From: Akkermansia muciniphila
GTDB taxonomy: Bacteria; Verrucomicrobiota; Verrucomicrobiia; Verrucomicrobiales; Akkermansiaceae
NCBI RefSeq assembly: GCF_018709685.1
Contig: NZ_JABDHQ010000002.1
Location: 62,001-126,000, forward strand
Direction of reading: 5' to 3'
Length of the DNA stretch: 64,000 bases
The number at the start of each line of letters is the position of its first letter. Within the stretch, counting starts at the first letter, position 1. The notes under the pieces were generated by a model. The model saw only the letters and a program-made list of their open reading frames with translations. It made no database searches and was not told where the DNA came from. This document shows positions 54,585-62,988 of the stretch, in pieces. A program made the translations under genes and the position numbers.

Positions 54585-55641
54585 TTCCTTCCTCTGCCTT
54601 TCTTTGATGGCATGTATTTCTTCCGGGCATGCCACGGAATCATTTGATTTTCAGCATCTTCGCGAATATCAAAAGCTTGCTCACCAATATTCACAGGAAG
54701 GAAACTCATTAAAAGCAGCAGAAACAGACGCGCAACTGCGCCGACTCCTCCCCAAGATTATTCCGAATATCATCAAGGACTTGCCCAGCATTTCCCAACA
54801 TAGGCAGAATTTGCTCTCCATCTATCTTCGCAAACTCCCCGATGAAGATTATTTGAACGTAGCGCAGTGCCTTGTCCAGCATGTTAATTTTAACAATAGC
54901 GAGCAGGTTCAATTTCTGGAAAATATTCTGTTCGAACCTTTTGAGAGCCCCAGAGATAATTTCTTTGCCATGAACTGGCGCAATGCGAAAGTGAGGCAAT
55001 TATGTAAACAGCTGCAAGGACGCATTGATCCCAAAAATCCTATTCATAGGAAAATGACTGCCATCCTCAACGGGGAAGAATTCAGAAACATGATGCGAGA
55101 GGCTCTGAGGGGCGATTTCCGCATTCCTGTGCGTCTGCCGCACCGAGACGACGAACCACAATTCCAAAAATGGGGGGCATCCGAAAAGGACCAGATGACA
55201 GCCATCAAGAATTTGCGCGGGGAATGGGATAAGGCATGCAAGGCCCTTCTTGACATGAAAGGAAAAGAAGATGTGGACCAGGTAGCGCAGGCCTGGAAAA
55301 AAGCCACAGGGGCGGCGGAAAAAGTCATGAACATGTTACCTCCCCCCGCAGAAAATGCCAGACATCGTGTGGGGCTGTATTTTTATGAGAATTTTTTCAA
55401 GGAATGTAGAGATTTGGCTCAGGCAGGACAAGAACCTGATTCCACGTATCAAAAAGTGCTACACAAGTTCTTAAAATTTGATGAGAACGACAAGGAACTT
55501 TGGGATAAATTAATGCCTTTTGGAGAGTTTTACAAGACCATCTCCAACACAGATTCCTATCTTAATGAAGAGGCCGTTTATTTACATACGGAAGGCAACC
55601 GGCAGGATGAGAGAAGCAAACGCCTTTCAAGAGGACGGTAA
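54577..55641 (+). CDS. Exported protein, third gene of the AT-rich cluster
   Basis: A 354-residue protein from the ATG at 54577, overlapping the previous stop by 8 nt. A short signal 'FLCLSLMACISSGHA' precedes a largely helical body with 'LREYQKLAHQYSQEGNSLKAAETDAQLRRLLPKII'-type segments that look like TPR-style pairs, and later 'KNLRGEWDKACKALLDMKGKEDVDQ'. No catalytic motif is seen. The open frame upstream of 54577 lies inside the previous gene. With the first gene it flanks the hydrolase-like protein; both could be accessory or immunity factors. No terminator is evident on the plus strand before the gltB terminator. Confidence 0.72.
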   Translation: MNNSFLCLSLMACISSGHATESFDFQHLREYQKLAHQYSQEGNSLKAAETDAQLRRLLPKIIPNIIKDLPSISQHRQNLLSIYLRKLPDEDYLNVAQCLVQHVNFNNSEQVQFLENILFEPFESPRDNFFAMNWRNAKVRQLCKQLQGRIDPKNPIHRKMTAILNGEEFRNMMREALRGDFRIPVRLPHRDDEPQFQKWGASEKDQMTAIKNLRGEWDKACKALLDMKGKEDVDQVAQAWKKATGAAEKVMNMLPPPAENARHRVGLYFYENFFKECRDLAQAGQEPDSTYQKVLHKFLKFDENDKELWDKLMPFGEFYKTISNTDSYLNEEAVYLHTEGNRQDERSKRLSRGR

Positions 55642-55683
55642 GAAGAAGCCGCCTGCTTGATTAATTAAACTATCCTCACTTCA

Positions 55684-55720
55684 GAAAAAACGAAAAGGGC
55701 CCCCGCTTACGCGGAGGCCC
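55684..55720 (-). terminator. Terminator of gltB
   Basis: On the minus strand a 10-bp stem with one mismatch and a GTAA loop is followed by CTTTTCGTTTTTT, about 40 nt past the gltB stop. Confidence 0.75.
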
Positions 55721-55761
55721 CCAGCTTACCCCAAACAACAGAAAAACAAGGAGCGGTTCCT

Positions 55762-58700
55762 TCAGGAATGCATGGACAGGGCGTGACGGTATTCCACCGG
55801 GAAGACCTTGATGAACCTGCCGCGTTCCTCCGGCCAGTTGTTCAGCAGGTCGTAGGCACGGCGGCTCTTCGTAGCCATGTAGTGTTCATAAATGAGCTGG
55901 AGCAGTTCCGCCTCATCGGCTGAATGGGGCAGGACCGTTTCCAGGTCCACGCTGCCCAGGTTGCACTTCCGGTCAAAGTCATTGTCCGCATCGTACACGT
56001 AGGCCAGGCCTCCGGTCATCCCCGCGGCGAAGTTGACGCCCACCTTGCCGAGCACCGCCACACGGCCTCCGGTCATGTATTCGCAGCCGTGGTCGCCGAT
56101 ACCCTCCACCACCATCGTGGCGCCGCTGTTGCGGATGGCGAAGCGTTCCCCAGCCTGCCCGTGCAGGAAGATTTTTCCGGACGTGGCCCCGTAGCCGATG
56201 ACGTTGCCCGCAATGACGTTGTCCGACGGAGCATAGGAGATGTTTTCCGGAGGCCGCACGACGATCTTGCCTCCGGAGAGCCCCTTGCCTACAAAGTCGT
56301 TCGCCTCTCCCGCCAGTTCAAACGTGATGCCGGGCGCCAGAAAGGCGCCGAAGCTCTGCCCGGCGCATCCCGTGAAGCGCACCGCCAGGGTGTCGTCCGC
56401 CAGGCCGCGCGGGCCGAATTTCATCACCAGTTCCCCGGAGAGTTCCGTGCCCGCCGTCCGGTCCACGTTGCGGATTTCCCGGAAGAGTTCGGCAGAGACT
56501 CCCTTTTCCAGCAGGGGCCGCAGGTCCGGCAGCAGATGGCGGCGGTCATAGTTGTCCAGAGGTTCCTTTTCTAGGGAGGGGTCAAACCGCCGTCCGTCTC
56601 CTTCCGCCGCGTGCAGGATGGAGGAGAAGTCCAGATGCCGCGCCTTGTAGAAGTCAATGGCCCTGTTCATGGAGAGCAGGTCCGTGCGCCCTACCGCCTC
56701 ATCCAGGGAACGGAGTCCCAGGGAAGCCAGGATTTCACGCGTTTCCTGCGCTACGAAGCGGAGGTAGTTGATGACGTATTCCGGCTTGCCGCTGAATTTG
56801 GCCCTCAGGGCCGGGTCCTGCGTGGCGACACCCACCGGGCACGTGTTTTCATGGCATTTGCGGAGCATCGCGCAGCCCAGGGAAACCAGAACGGCGGTAC
56901 CGAAGCCGAATTCCTCCGCTCCCAGCAGGGCCGCCATGACCACGTCCCTCCCGGTGCGGAGCTGTCCGTCCACCTGGAGCCTGACGCGGGAGCGGAGCTT
57001 GTTGAGCACCAGGGTCTGCTGCGTTTCCGCCAGCCCCAGTTCCCACGGCAGCCCGGCGTGCTTCACGCTGGTGAGCGGGGAGGCTCCCGTGCCGCCGTCA
57101 TGCCCGCTGACCACCACCACGTCCGCATGGGCCTTCACCACTCCGGCGGCTACGGCGCCAATGCCCACTTCCGAGACGAGCTTGACGGAGACGCGGGCTT
57201 CCGGGTTGGAGTTCCGCAGATCGTAGATCAACTGGGCCAGGTCCTCAATGGAGTAGATGTCATGGTGCGGAGGCGGGGAGATGAGGCTGACATTCGGCAT
57301 GGAGTGGCGCAGCCGCGCAATGTACGGGTCCACCTTATGGGCCGGAAGCTGGCCGCCCTCCCCGGGCTTGGCGCCCTGGGCCATCTTGATCTGTAATTCG
57401 GACGCGTGCCGCAGGTAGTTGATGGTTACGCCAAAGCGGCCGCTGGCTATCTGCTTGACCGCGCTGGAACGGATTTCTCCCCGGGCGTTGGGTTCGTAGC
57501 GCGCCTCATCCTCCCCCCCTTCCCCGGAATTGCTTTTCGCGCCGATTTTGTTCATCGCGATGGCAATGGCTTCATGGGCTTCCGGGCTGAGGGACCCCAG
57601 GGACATGGCTCCGGAGACGAAGCGGCGCAGGATGGAGTCCTCACTTTCCACTTCCCCCAGAGGAACGGCGTCCGCCGGGCTGAACTCAAACAGCCCGCGC
57701 AGGGTGCAGAGGTGCTGCGCCTGATGGTTGCTGTATTCCGCGAATTCGCGGTACTTTTCCGCGTTGTTTTCCCGTACGGCGGCGCGGAAGGCCTGGAGCG
57801 TCTGCGGATTCCAGAGGTGGTTTTCCCCGCCCTTTTTGTACTTGTACTGGCCGCCCGCATCCAGGGCGTCCTGCTGTGCCGGGGCGCCTGCGGCGCGCTG
57901 GCCGCATTCCATGGCAATTTCCTCCAGCCCGATGCCGCCGATGCGGCTAACGGTGCCGGGAAAGTATTCGTCAATCAATTCCCGGTTCAGGCCCACGGCC
58001 TCGAACAACTGGGAGGAACGGTAGCTGCGCAGGGTGGAAATGCCCATCTTGGACATGATTTTGAGCAGCCCCTTGTCAATGGCGTTGATGTAATTGCTGG
58101 CCGCTTTCACCACGTCCAGCGGGCAGTCCTGCGGCGCGGCCAGGGAGGTGACCGTAGCCAGGGCCAGATACGGGTTCACCGCCGTGGCGCCGAAGCCCAG
58201 CAGCAGGGCAAAGTGCATGGTTTCCCGCGCTTCCCCCGTTTCCAGAATCAGCCCGGCTTCCGATCTCAGCCCCGCCTCCGCCAGCGCGCGATGCACCACG
58301 GAACAGGCCAGCAGGCTGGGGATGGGCAGATAACCGGGGCTGATGCTGCGGTCCGTCAGCACCAGGATGCGCACGCCGGATTTGACCAGCCCCACGGCGG
58401 ATTCCGCCAGGCTGTCCAGCGTCTCCCGCAGGTCTTTTCCGTTCCCTCCTTCCGGGAACTGCATGGAAAGCCTGGCGGAGGGGAACCCCGCCTCCCGGAT
58501 GCCGCAGAGGCGGTTGAGTTCTTCATCCGTAATGACGGGGCGCGCCATCTTGACCAGCCGGGCGTGTTCCGGCGTTTCTTCCAGAATGTTGGGATGGTTG
58601 CCTATGTACGTGGTCAGGCTCATGACCAGCTCTTCCCGGATGGGGTCAATGGGCGGGTTGGTCACCTGCGCGAACAATTGCTTGAAGTAGTTGAACAGGA

Positions 58701-60201
58701 GCGGGGCCTTCCCGGAGAGGACGGCGAGGGGCGCATCGTTCCCCATGGAGCCGATGGGTTCCGCACCTTTCATCATCATGGGCCGGATGATCAGGTCTAT
58801 GTCCTCCTGCGTGAACCCGAACCGCCGCTGGCGCGCGGTGAGGTCCGGCATTTCCGCGGAAGCGGAGATAGAATCAAACAGGGAGCGGACGGAAATCTTG
58901 TTTTCCTCCACCCAGCGGCGGTACGGCCTGCGCCGGGCCATTTCATTCTTGGTTTCCGCATCGGACACCAGCCGGTGGTTCACCAGGTCGCAATAGATCA
59001 TTTCACCGGGACGCAGACGGCCGCGGCGTGCGACTTTTTCCGCGGGTATGTCCACCACGCCCGTTTCCGAGGCCAGAATGAATATGTCATCCGTGGTCAG
59101 CGTGTAGCGGGCCGGGCGCAGTCCGTTGCGGTCCAGCATGGCCCCGGCGTTGATCCCGTCGGAAAAGACCACGGCGGTGGGACCGTCCCAGGGTTCCATC
59201 AGGGCGGAATGGTATTCAAAGAATCCGCGCACATCCGGCCCCAGATGGTAGTTGGCGCCCCAGGCCTGCGGCATGAGCATGAGCATGGCGTGGCGCAGGT
59301 CGCGCCCGCCGGCCACCAGCAGCTCCACCATGTTGTCCAGGCAGGCGGAATCACTCTGGCCCGGAGGAATCAGGGGCAGGAGTTTCTGCATGTCGTCCCC
59401 CAGCAGGGGGGTGGCCAGATGCGGTTCCCGCACCTTCAGGTGGTTCAGGTTTCCTCGCAGGGTGTTGATTTCCCCGTTGTGGGCCAGGTAGCGGAAGGGA
59501 TGGGCCAGGCTCCAGGTGGGAAAGGTGTTGGTGCTGTAGCGCTGGTGCACCAGGGCCAGGGGTGATTTGAAATGCCCGCTGGCCAGGTCTTCATAAAATC
59601 CTTCAATCTGCGTGCCCAGGAACAGCCCCTTGTACACAATGCTGCGGCTGGAACAGCTGCATACGTAGCAGCTTTCCACGCGCCGTTCCATGTCACGGCG
59701 CATCACGAAGAGCTTGCGCTCCAGTTCCGCCTGGTCCGTAAAGCCGCTGCCGTCAATGAACAATTGCCGGATCAGGGGACAGGTGCGCCGGGCGTTGGCG
59801 CCAATGCCGTCCGGGTTCACGGGAACCTGCCTCCAGGCAATGACCCTGCCTCCATTTTCCGTAACGGCGGCTTCCAATTCCTTTTCATGGCCGCTGCCGC
59901 CGAATATCATGGCGACTCCGTATTTCCCCCGCGCGGGAAGCTGGTTGGGAAGAGCCAGGCGGAAGAATTCATCCGGCAGGGCCAGCATGATGCCCGCGCC
60001 ATCCCCGGTTTCAGGATCGCTCCCCACCGCGCCGCGGTGCATGAGCCTTTTGAGAACGGTGATCCCCATTTCAATGATCTTGTGGCTCGGTTCGTTTTTC
60101 AGGTCCGCCACCAGGCCCACGCCGCAGGCGTCCCTCTCCTGTTCAAAGTCATACAATCCCTGCGGCGCGGGGATGCCTGTCTCAAATTGATCACTATTCA
60201 T
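55762..60201 (-). CDS. gltB: Glutamate synthase large subunit
   Basis: A 1479-residue GltB. The N-terminal glutamine amidotransferase has its nucleophile C26 in 'ERDACGVGL' after a short propeptide. Then come 'MHRGAVGSDPETGDGAG', the central domain, the FMN-binding synthase region ('GYGAT', 'HLPAHKVDPYI'-like), the 3Fe-4S cluster 'CAMLRKCHENTCPVG', and the C-terminal GXGXG helix domain ('GDHGCEYMTGGRV'). It makes glutamate from 2-oxoglutarate and glutamine. The small subunit gltD is not adjacent. It is divergent from glnN and has a sigma-54 promoter 40 nt upstream, so the GS-GOGAT pair is switched together. The transcript ends at a terminator beyond the gene. Confidence 0.97.
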   Translation of the reverse strand: MNSDQFETGIPAPQGLYDFEQERDACGVGLVADLKNEPSHKIIEMGITVLKRLMHRGAVGSDPETGDGAGIMLALPDEFFRLALPNQLPARGKYGVAMIFGGSGHEKELEAAVTENGGRVIAWRQVPVNPDGIGANARRTCPLIRQLFIDGSGFTDQAELERKLFVMRRDMERRVESCYVCSCSSRSIVYKGLFLGTQIEGFYEDLASGHFKSPLALVHQRYSTNTFPTWSLAHPFRYLAHNGEINTLRGNLNHLKVREPHLATPLLGDDMQKLLPLIPPGQSDSACLDNMVELLVAGGRDLRHAMLMLMPQAWGANYHLGPDVRGFFEYHSALMEPWDGPTAVVFSDGINAGAMLDRNGLRPARYTLTTDDIFILASETGVVDIPAEKVARRGRLRPGEMIYCDLVNHRLVSDAETKNEMARRRPYRRWVEENKISVRSLFDSISASAEMPDLTARQRRFGFTQEDIDLIIRPMMMKGAEPIGSMGNDAPLAVLSGKAPLLFNYFKQLFAQVTNPPIDPIREELVMSLTTYIGNHPNILEETPEHARLVKMARPVITDEELNRLCGIREAGFPSARLSMQFPEGGNGKDLRETLDSLAESAVGLVKSGVRILVLTDRSISPGYLPIPSLLACSVVHRALAEAGLRSEAGLILETGEARETMHFALLLGFGATAVNPYLALATVTSLAAPQDCPLDVVKAASNYINAIDKGLLKIMSKMGISTLRSYRSSQLFEAVGLNRELIDEYFPGTVSRIGGIGLEEIAMECGQRAAGAPAQQDALDAGGQYKYKKGGENHLWNPQTLQAFRAAVRENNAEKYREFAEYSNHQAQHLCTLRGLFEFSPADAVPLGEVESEDSILRRFVSGAMSLGSLSPEAHEAIAIAMNKIGAKSNSGEGGEDEARYEPNARGEIRSSAVKQIASGRFGVTINYLRHASELQIKMAQGAKPGEGGQLPAHKVDPYIARLRHSMPNVSLISPPPHHDIYSIEDLAQLIYDLRNSNPEARVSVKLVSEVGIGAVAAGVVKAHADVVVVSGHDGGTGASPLTSVKHAGLPWELGLAETQQTLVLNKLRSRVRLQVDGQLRTGRDVVMAALLGAEEFGFGTAVLVSLGCAMLRKCHENTCPVGVATQDPALRAKFSGKPEYVINYLRFVAQETREILASLGLRSLDEAVGRTDLLSMNRAIDFYKARHLDFSSILHAAEGDGRRFDPSLEKEPLDNYDRRHLLPDLRPLLEKGVSAELFREIRNVDRTAGTELSGELVMKFGPRGLADDTLAVRFTGCAGQSFGAFLAPGITFELAGEANDFVGKGLSGGKIVVRPPENISYAPSDNVIAGNVIGYGATSGKIFLHGQAGERFAIRNSGATMVVEGIGDHGCEYMTGGRVAVLGKVGVNFAAGMTGGLAYVYDADNDFDRKCNLGSVDLETVLPHSADEAELLQLIYEHYMATKSRRAYDLLNNWPEERGRFIKVFPVEYRHALSMHS

Positions 60202-60241
60202 CGGTTGCTGTTTCTTGTTTGGGTTAAGCTGCCTTCATTAC

Positions 60242-60257
60242 AGCAAAAAGCGTGCCA
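60242..60257 (-). promoter_or_regulatory. Sigma-54 (-24/-12) promoter of gltB
   Basis: On the minus strand TGGCAC-GCTTT-TTGCT: GG and GC are 10 nt apart as required. It differs from the glnN element by one base. It lies about 40 nt upstream of the gltB ATG. Confidence 0.85.
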
Positions 60258-60387
60258 ACTTTTCTTTCAGGTCCCGCCGAACACCGGAACGGACCTTGAC
60301 CGCCCGGTTTTACAGGCTTTTTCCCGTGGACTCCTTCCGCTGTCCGTGAGCAAGGAAACGTACGGCATGCTTCGGGAACCCTCGTTT

Positions 60388-60436
60388 TTTACATTTCCGT
60401 AAACACCCTTTCCGTCTGATTTTACATTTTCGTAAT
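60388..60436. promoter_or_regulatory. Two enhancer-like inverted repeats between gltB and glnN
   Basis: TTTACATTTCCGTAAA (60388-60403) and TTTACATTTTCGTAAT (60421-60436), both TTAC-N6-GTAA. Their centres are 33 bp apart (three helical turns), about 130-190 bp upstream of each of the divergent sigma-54 promoters, the usual position for activator binding. The remainder of 60202-60601 contains no gene. Confidence 0.65.
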
Positions 60437-60558
60437 GAAATCCCGGCTTCCCATAGCGGCCTTCCCGGGGAACTTTCTTCCGGAATGCACCAAAAGACAT
60501 TGATTACCATAACTTTAATATTCATTCACATCACCCGCGCCAGGCGAGTCAAAAAAGC

Positions 60559-60574
60559 TGGCACGCTTCTTGCT
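60559..60574 (+). promoter_or_regulatory. Sigma-54 (-24/-12) promoter of glnN
   Basis: TGGCAC-GCTTC-TTGCT, a near-perfect consensus with GG at -24 and GC at -12. A start near 60585 gives a leader of about 17 nt. No Shine-Dalgarno is seen before the ATG. Confidence 0.88.
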
Positions 60575-60601
60575 GCATAAAAGATGTAACAGTTAACCAT
60601 A

Positions 60602-62734
60602 ATGAGTGACTCTACCAGAACACAAGCCATCAGCGCCATCGCCTCCCTGCCCGTGAGCGGGGTGAGCGAGAGCGCCCCTGTCAGCATTGATTATTACGGC
60701 GCCGACGTTTTCAGCACGGAGGTGATGAAGCAGTACCTGCCCAAGGATACGGCCAAGGCCCTTCTGGCTACCATCCAGGACGGCCTGCCTCTGAACGCGG
60801 ACATCGCCGCGGATGTGGCCCATGCCATGAAGCAGTGGGCCCTGGAACGGGGGGCCACCCATTACACCCACTGGTTCCAGCCCATGACGGGCTCCACGGC
60901 GGAAAAGCATGATTCCTTCCTGGACCCCCGGGGCATGGAGGCCATCATGAGCTTTTCAGGCAAGAACCTGATCGTGAGCGAGCCGGACGCGTCCAGCTTC
61001 CCTTCCGGTGGCCTGCGCTGCACGTTTGAGGCCCGCGGCTATACCGCATGGGACCCCACCAGCCCCGCGTTCATCAAGCGCCACGGCAACGGAGCCACCC
61101 TGTGCATCCCCACCGCCTATTGTTCCTACACGGGAGACGCCCTGGACAAGAAGACCCCCCTGCTCCGTTCCCGGCAGGCGCTGAGCAACGCCGCCAGAAG
61201 GCTGATGAAGTGCTTCAACCTGCCGGATTCCCGCGTGACCATCACGCTAGGAGCGGAACAGGAGTATTTCCTGATTGACAAGAATTTTTACCTGAACCGC
61301 CCGGACCTGGTCCAGACGGGACGCACCCTGTTCGGCGCGCCGCCCGCCAAGCACCAGCAGCTGGAAGACCACTACTTCGGCTCCATCAAGCCCCGCATCC
61401 TGAATTTCATGAATGATGTGGAAACGGAACTCTGGCGGCTGGGCATTCCTGCCAAGACGCGCCACAATGAGGTGGCTCCGGCCCAGTTTGAGCTGGCCCC
61501 CCTGTTTGAGGACGTGAACCTGGCGATTGACCACAATATGCTGGTGATGGAAATCCTGCGCCAGCAGGCCAGCAGGCACGGCCTGGTATGCCTGCTCCAT
61601 GAAAAGCCCTTTGTGGGCGTCAACGGCTCCGGCAAGCATAATAACTGGTCCATCTCCTACGGGGACAAGAACCTGCTGGACCCCGGCACGGACCCGCAGC
61701 AGAATGCCATTTTCCTGACGGTGCTGACCGCCATTATTGAAGCCGTGGACAAGCACAGCGACCTGCTCCGGACTTCCGTAGCCAGCGCCGGGAATGACCA
61801 CCGCCTGGGCGCGAACGAGGCGCCACCCGCCATTGTTTCCATTTTCCTGGGCGACCAGCTCAATGAGGTGATTGAGAATATCATCAACGGGGAAGCCGGA
61901 TGCGGCCGGCGGAATGACACGCTCAAGATCGGCGTGGATACGCTGCCCGTCCTGCCCAGGGACGCCACGGACCGCAACCGCACCAGCCCGTTCGCCTTCA
62001 CCGGGAACAAGTTCGAGTTCCGCGCGCCCGGTTCCGCCCAGTCCTGCGCCGGGCCCATGATTACCCTGAACACCATCGTGGCGGAGGCCTTCGATTCCCT
62101 GGCGGAAGAACTTTCCTCCTTCGCACCGGAGACTTTCCTGGCCCAGCTTCAGGAAACGCTCAAGCGCCGGATATCCGAACACAGGAGGATCATTTTCAAC
62201 GGAGACAATTATTCCGGGGAATGGGTGAAGGAGGCGGAACGCCGCGGCCTGCCCAACCTGAAGAATACGATGAGTGCCCTCCATACTCTGGTTAATGAAA
62301 AGAACGTGGCCCTGTTTGAGAAGTACGGCGTGTTTTCCAGAAGGGAGCTGGAATCCCGGTTTGAGATTTTCCTGGAGGAATACCACAGGCGCATCCGCAT
62401 TGAAGGGCGCCTGTCCTGGGAAATGGCCGCCACCATTATCCTCCCGGCCTTGCGCAATGAATACAAGCAAACCGTTTCCGCGCTTTCCAGGGCGCTGGAC
62501 GCCAAGCAGACCACCGGCACCGTCTCCCTGCGGAAGCTGGCGGACAAGCTGGGCGACGCCCTGGATTCCATCGTGTCCGACCTGGATACGCTGGAAACGG
62601 CGCTCACGAGCTGCCATGAGGACATCCTTGCCGGGATGTCCCGATTGAGAACCAGCGTCGACGCAGCAGAAGCCCTGGTGAACGACCGGTCCTGGCCTCT
62701 CCCCAAGTACCGGGAAATGCTGTTCATCTATTAG
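60602..62734 (+). CDS. glnN: Glutamine synthetase type III
   Basis: A 710-residue GSIII (type I is about 470). The N-terminal GSIII domain, 'GATHYTHWFQPMTGSTAEKHDSF', is diagnostic, as are 'GAEQEYFLID' (catalytic Glu), 'RHNEVAPAQFELAPLFEDVN', 'GSGKHNNWSISYG' and 'APPAIVSIFLGDQL'. The C-terminal domain is helical. It makes glutamine from glutamate and ammonia. The sigma-54 promoter and shared upstream sites indicate nitrogen-limitation control together with gltB. This is the type found in Bacteroidota and Verrucomicrobiota. Confidence 0.96.
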   Translation: MSDSTRTQAISAIASLPVSGVSESAPVSIDYYGADVFSTEVMKQYLPKDTAKALLATIQDGLPLNADIAADVAHAMKQWALERGATHYTHWFQPMTGSTAEKHDSFLDPRGMEAIMSFSGKNLIVSEPDASSFPSGGLRCTFEARGYTAWDPTSPAFIKRHGNGATLCIPTAYCSYTGDALDKKTPLLRSRQALSNAARRLMKCFNLPDSRVTITLGAEQEYFLIDKNFYLNRPDLVQTGRTLFGAPPAKHQQLEDHYFGSIKPRILNFMNDVETELWRLGIPAKTRHNEVAPAQFELAPLFEDVNLAIDHNMLVMEILRQQASRHGLVCLLHEKPFVGVNGSGKHNNWSISYGDKNLLDPGTDPQQNAIFLTVLTAIIEAVDKHSDLLRTSVASAGNDHRLGANEAPPAIVSIFLGDQLNEVIENIINGEAGCGRRNDTLKIGVDTLPVLPRDATDRNRTSPFAFTGNKFEFRAPGSAQSCAGPMITLNTIVAEAFDSLAEELSSFAPETFLAQLQETLKRRISEHRRIIFNGDNYSGEWVKEAERRGLPNLKNTMSALHTLVNEKNVALFEKYGVFSRRELESRFEIFLEEYHRRIRIEGRLSWEMAATIILPALRNEYKQTVSALSRALDAKQTTGTVSLRKLADKLGDALDSIVSDLDTLETALTSCHEDILAGMSRLRTSVDAAEALVNDRSWPLPKYREMLFIY

Positions 62735-62764
62735 GGTGCGGACGCCGCTCCGGAGCCGCTCCGC

Positions 62765-62796
62765 CCTCCTGCGGGAAATCTTCTCCCCGCAGGAGG
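62765..62796. other. Strong hairpin between glnN and carB
   Basis: A perfect 11-bp inverted repeat CCTCCTGCGGG/CCCGCAGGAGG (62765-62775 with 62786-62796) and 10-nt loop, without a T run. It may slow transcription, protect the glnN 3' end, or be an attenuator for carB. No other element or gene is seen in 62735-62988. Confidence 0.5.
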
Positions 62797-62988
62797 TCCG
62801 GCAGGGCTCCGGAGCCTTGGCGCGCCCCGGTCCGCCCCGCATTTTTCCCGCCGTTTTCCGCCTCGCCCCAACCCCTGAAAAATCCGCGTCATTGGCCGTA
62901 AAAAAACTTTCCTCAGGAGCCCTGCGGGCACTTAATTCCCCCGGCGGAAATCTACGGCCCGAACCCGCAAGATTCTTCCATCGCCATT

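Noticed and set aside
57406-59565. 719-codon plus-strand open frame across gltB
   Set aside because: Shadow of GltB, whose full set of motifs lies on the other strand.
60350-60367. Possible NtrC box between gltB and glnN
   Set aside because: No TGCACC-N5-GGTGCA-like pair is present; the only good repeats are the two TTAC-N6-GTAA sites.
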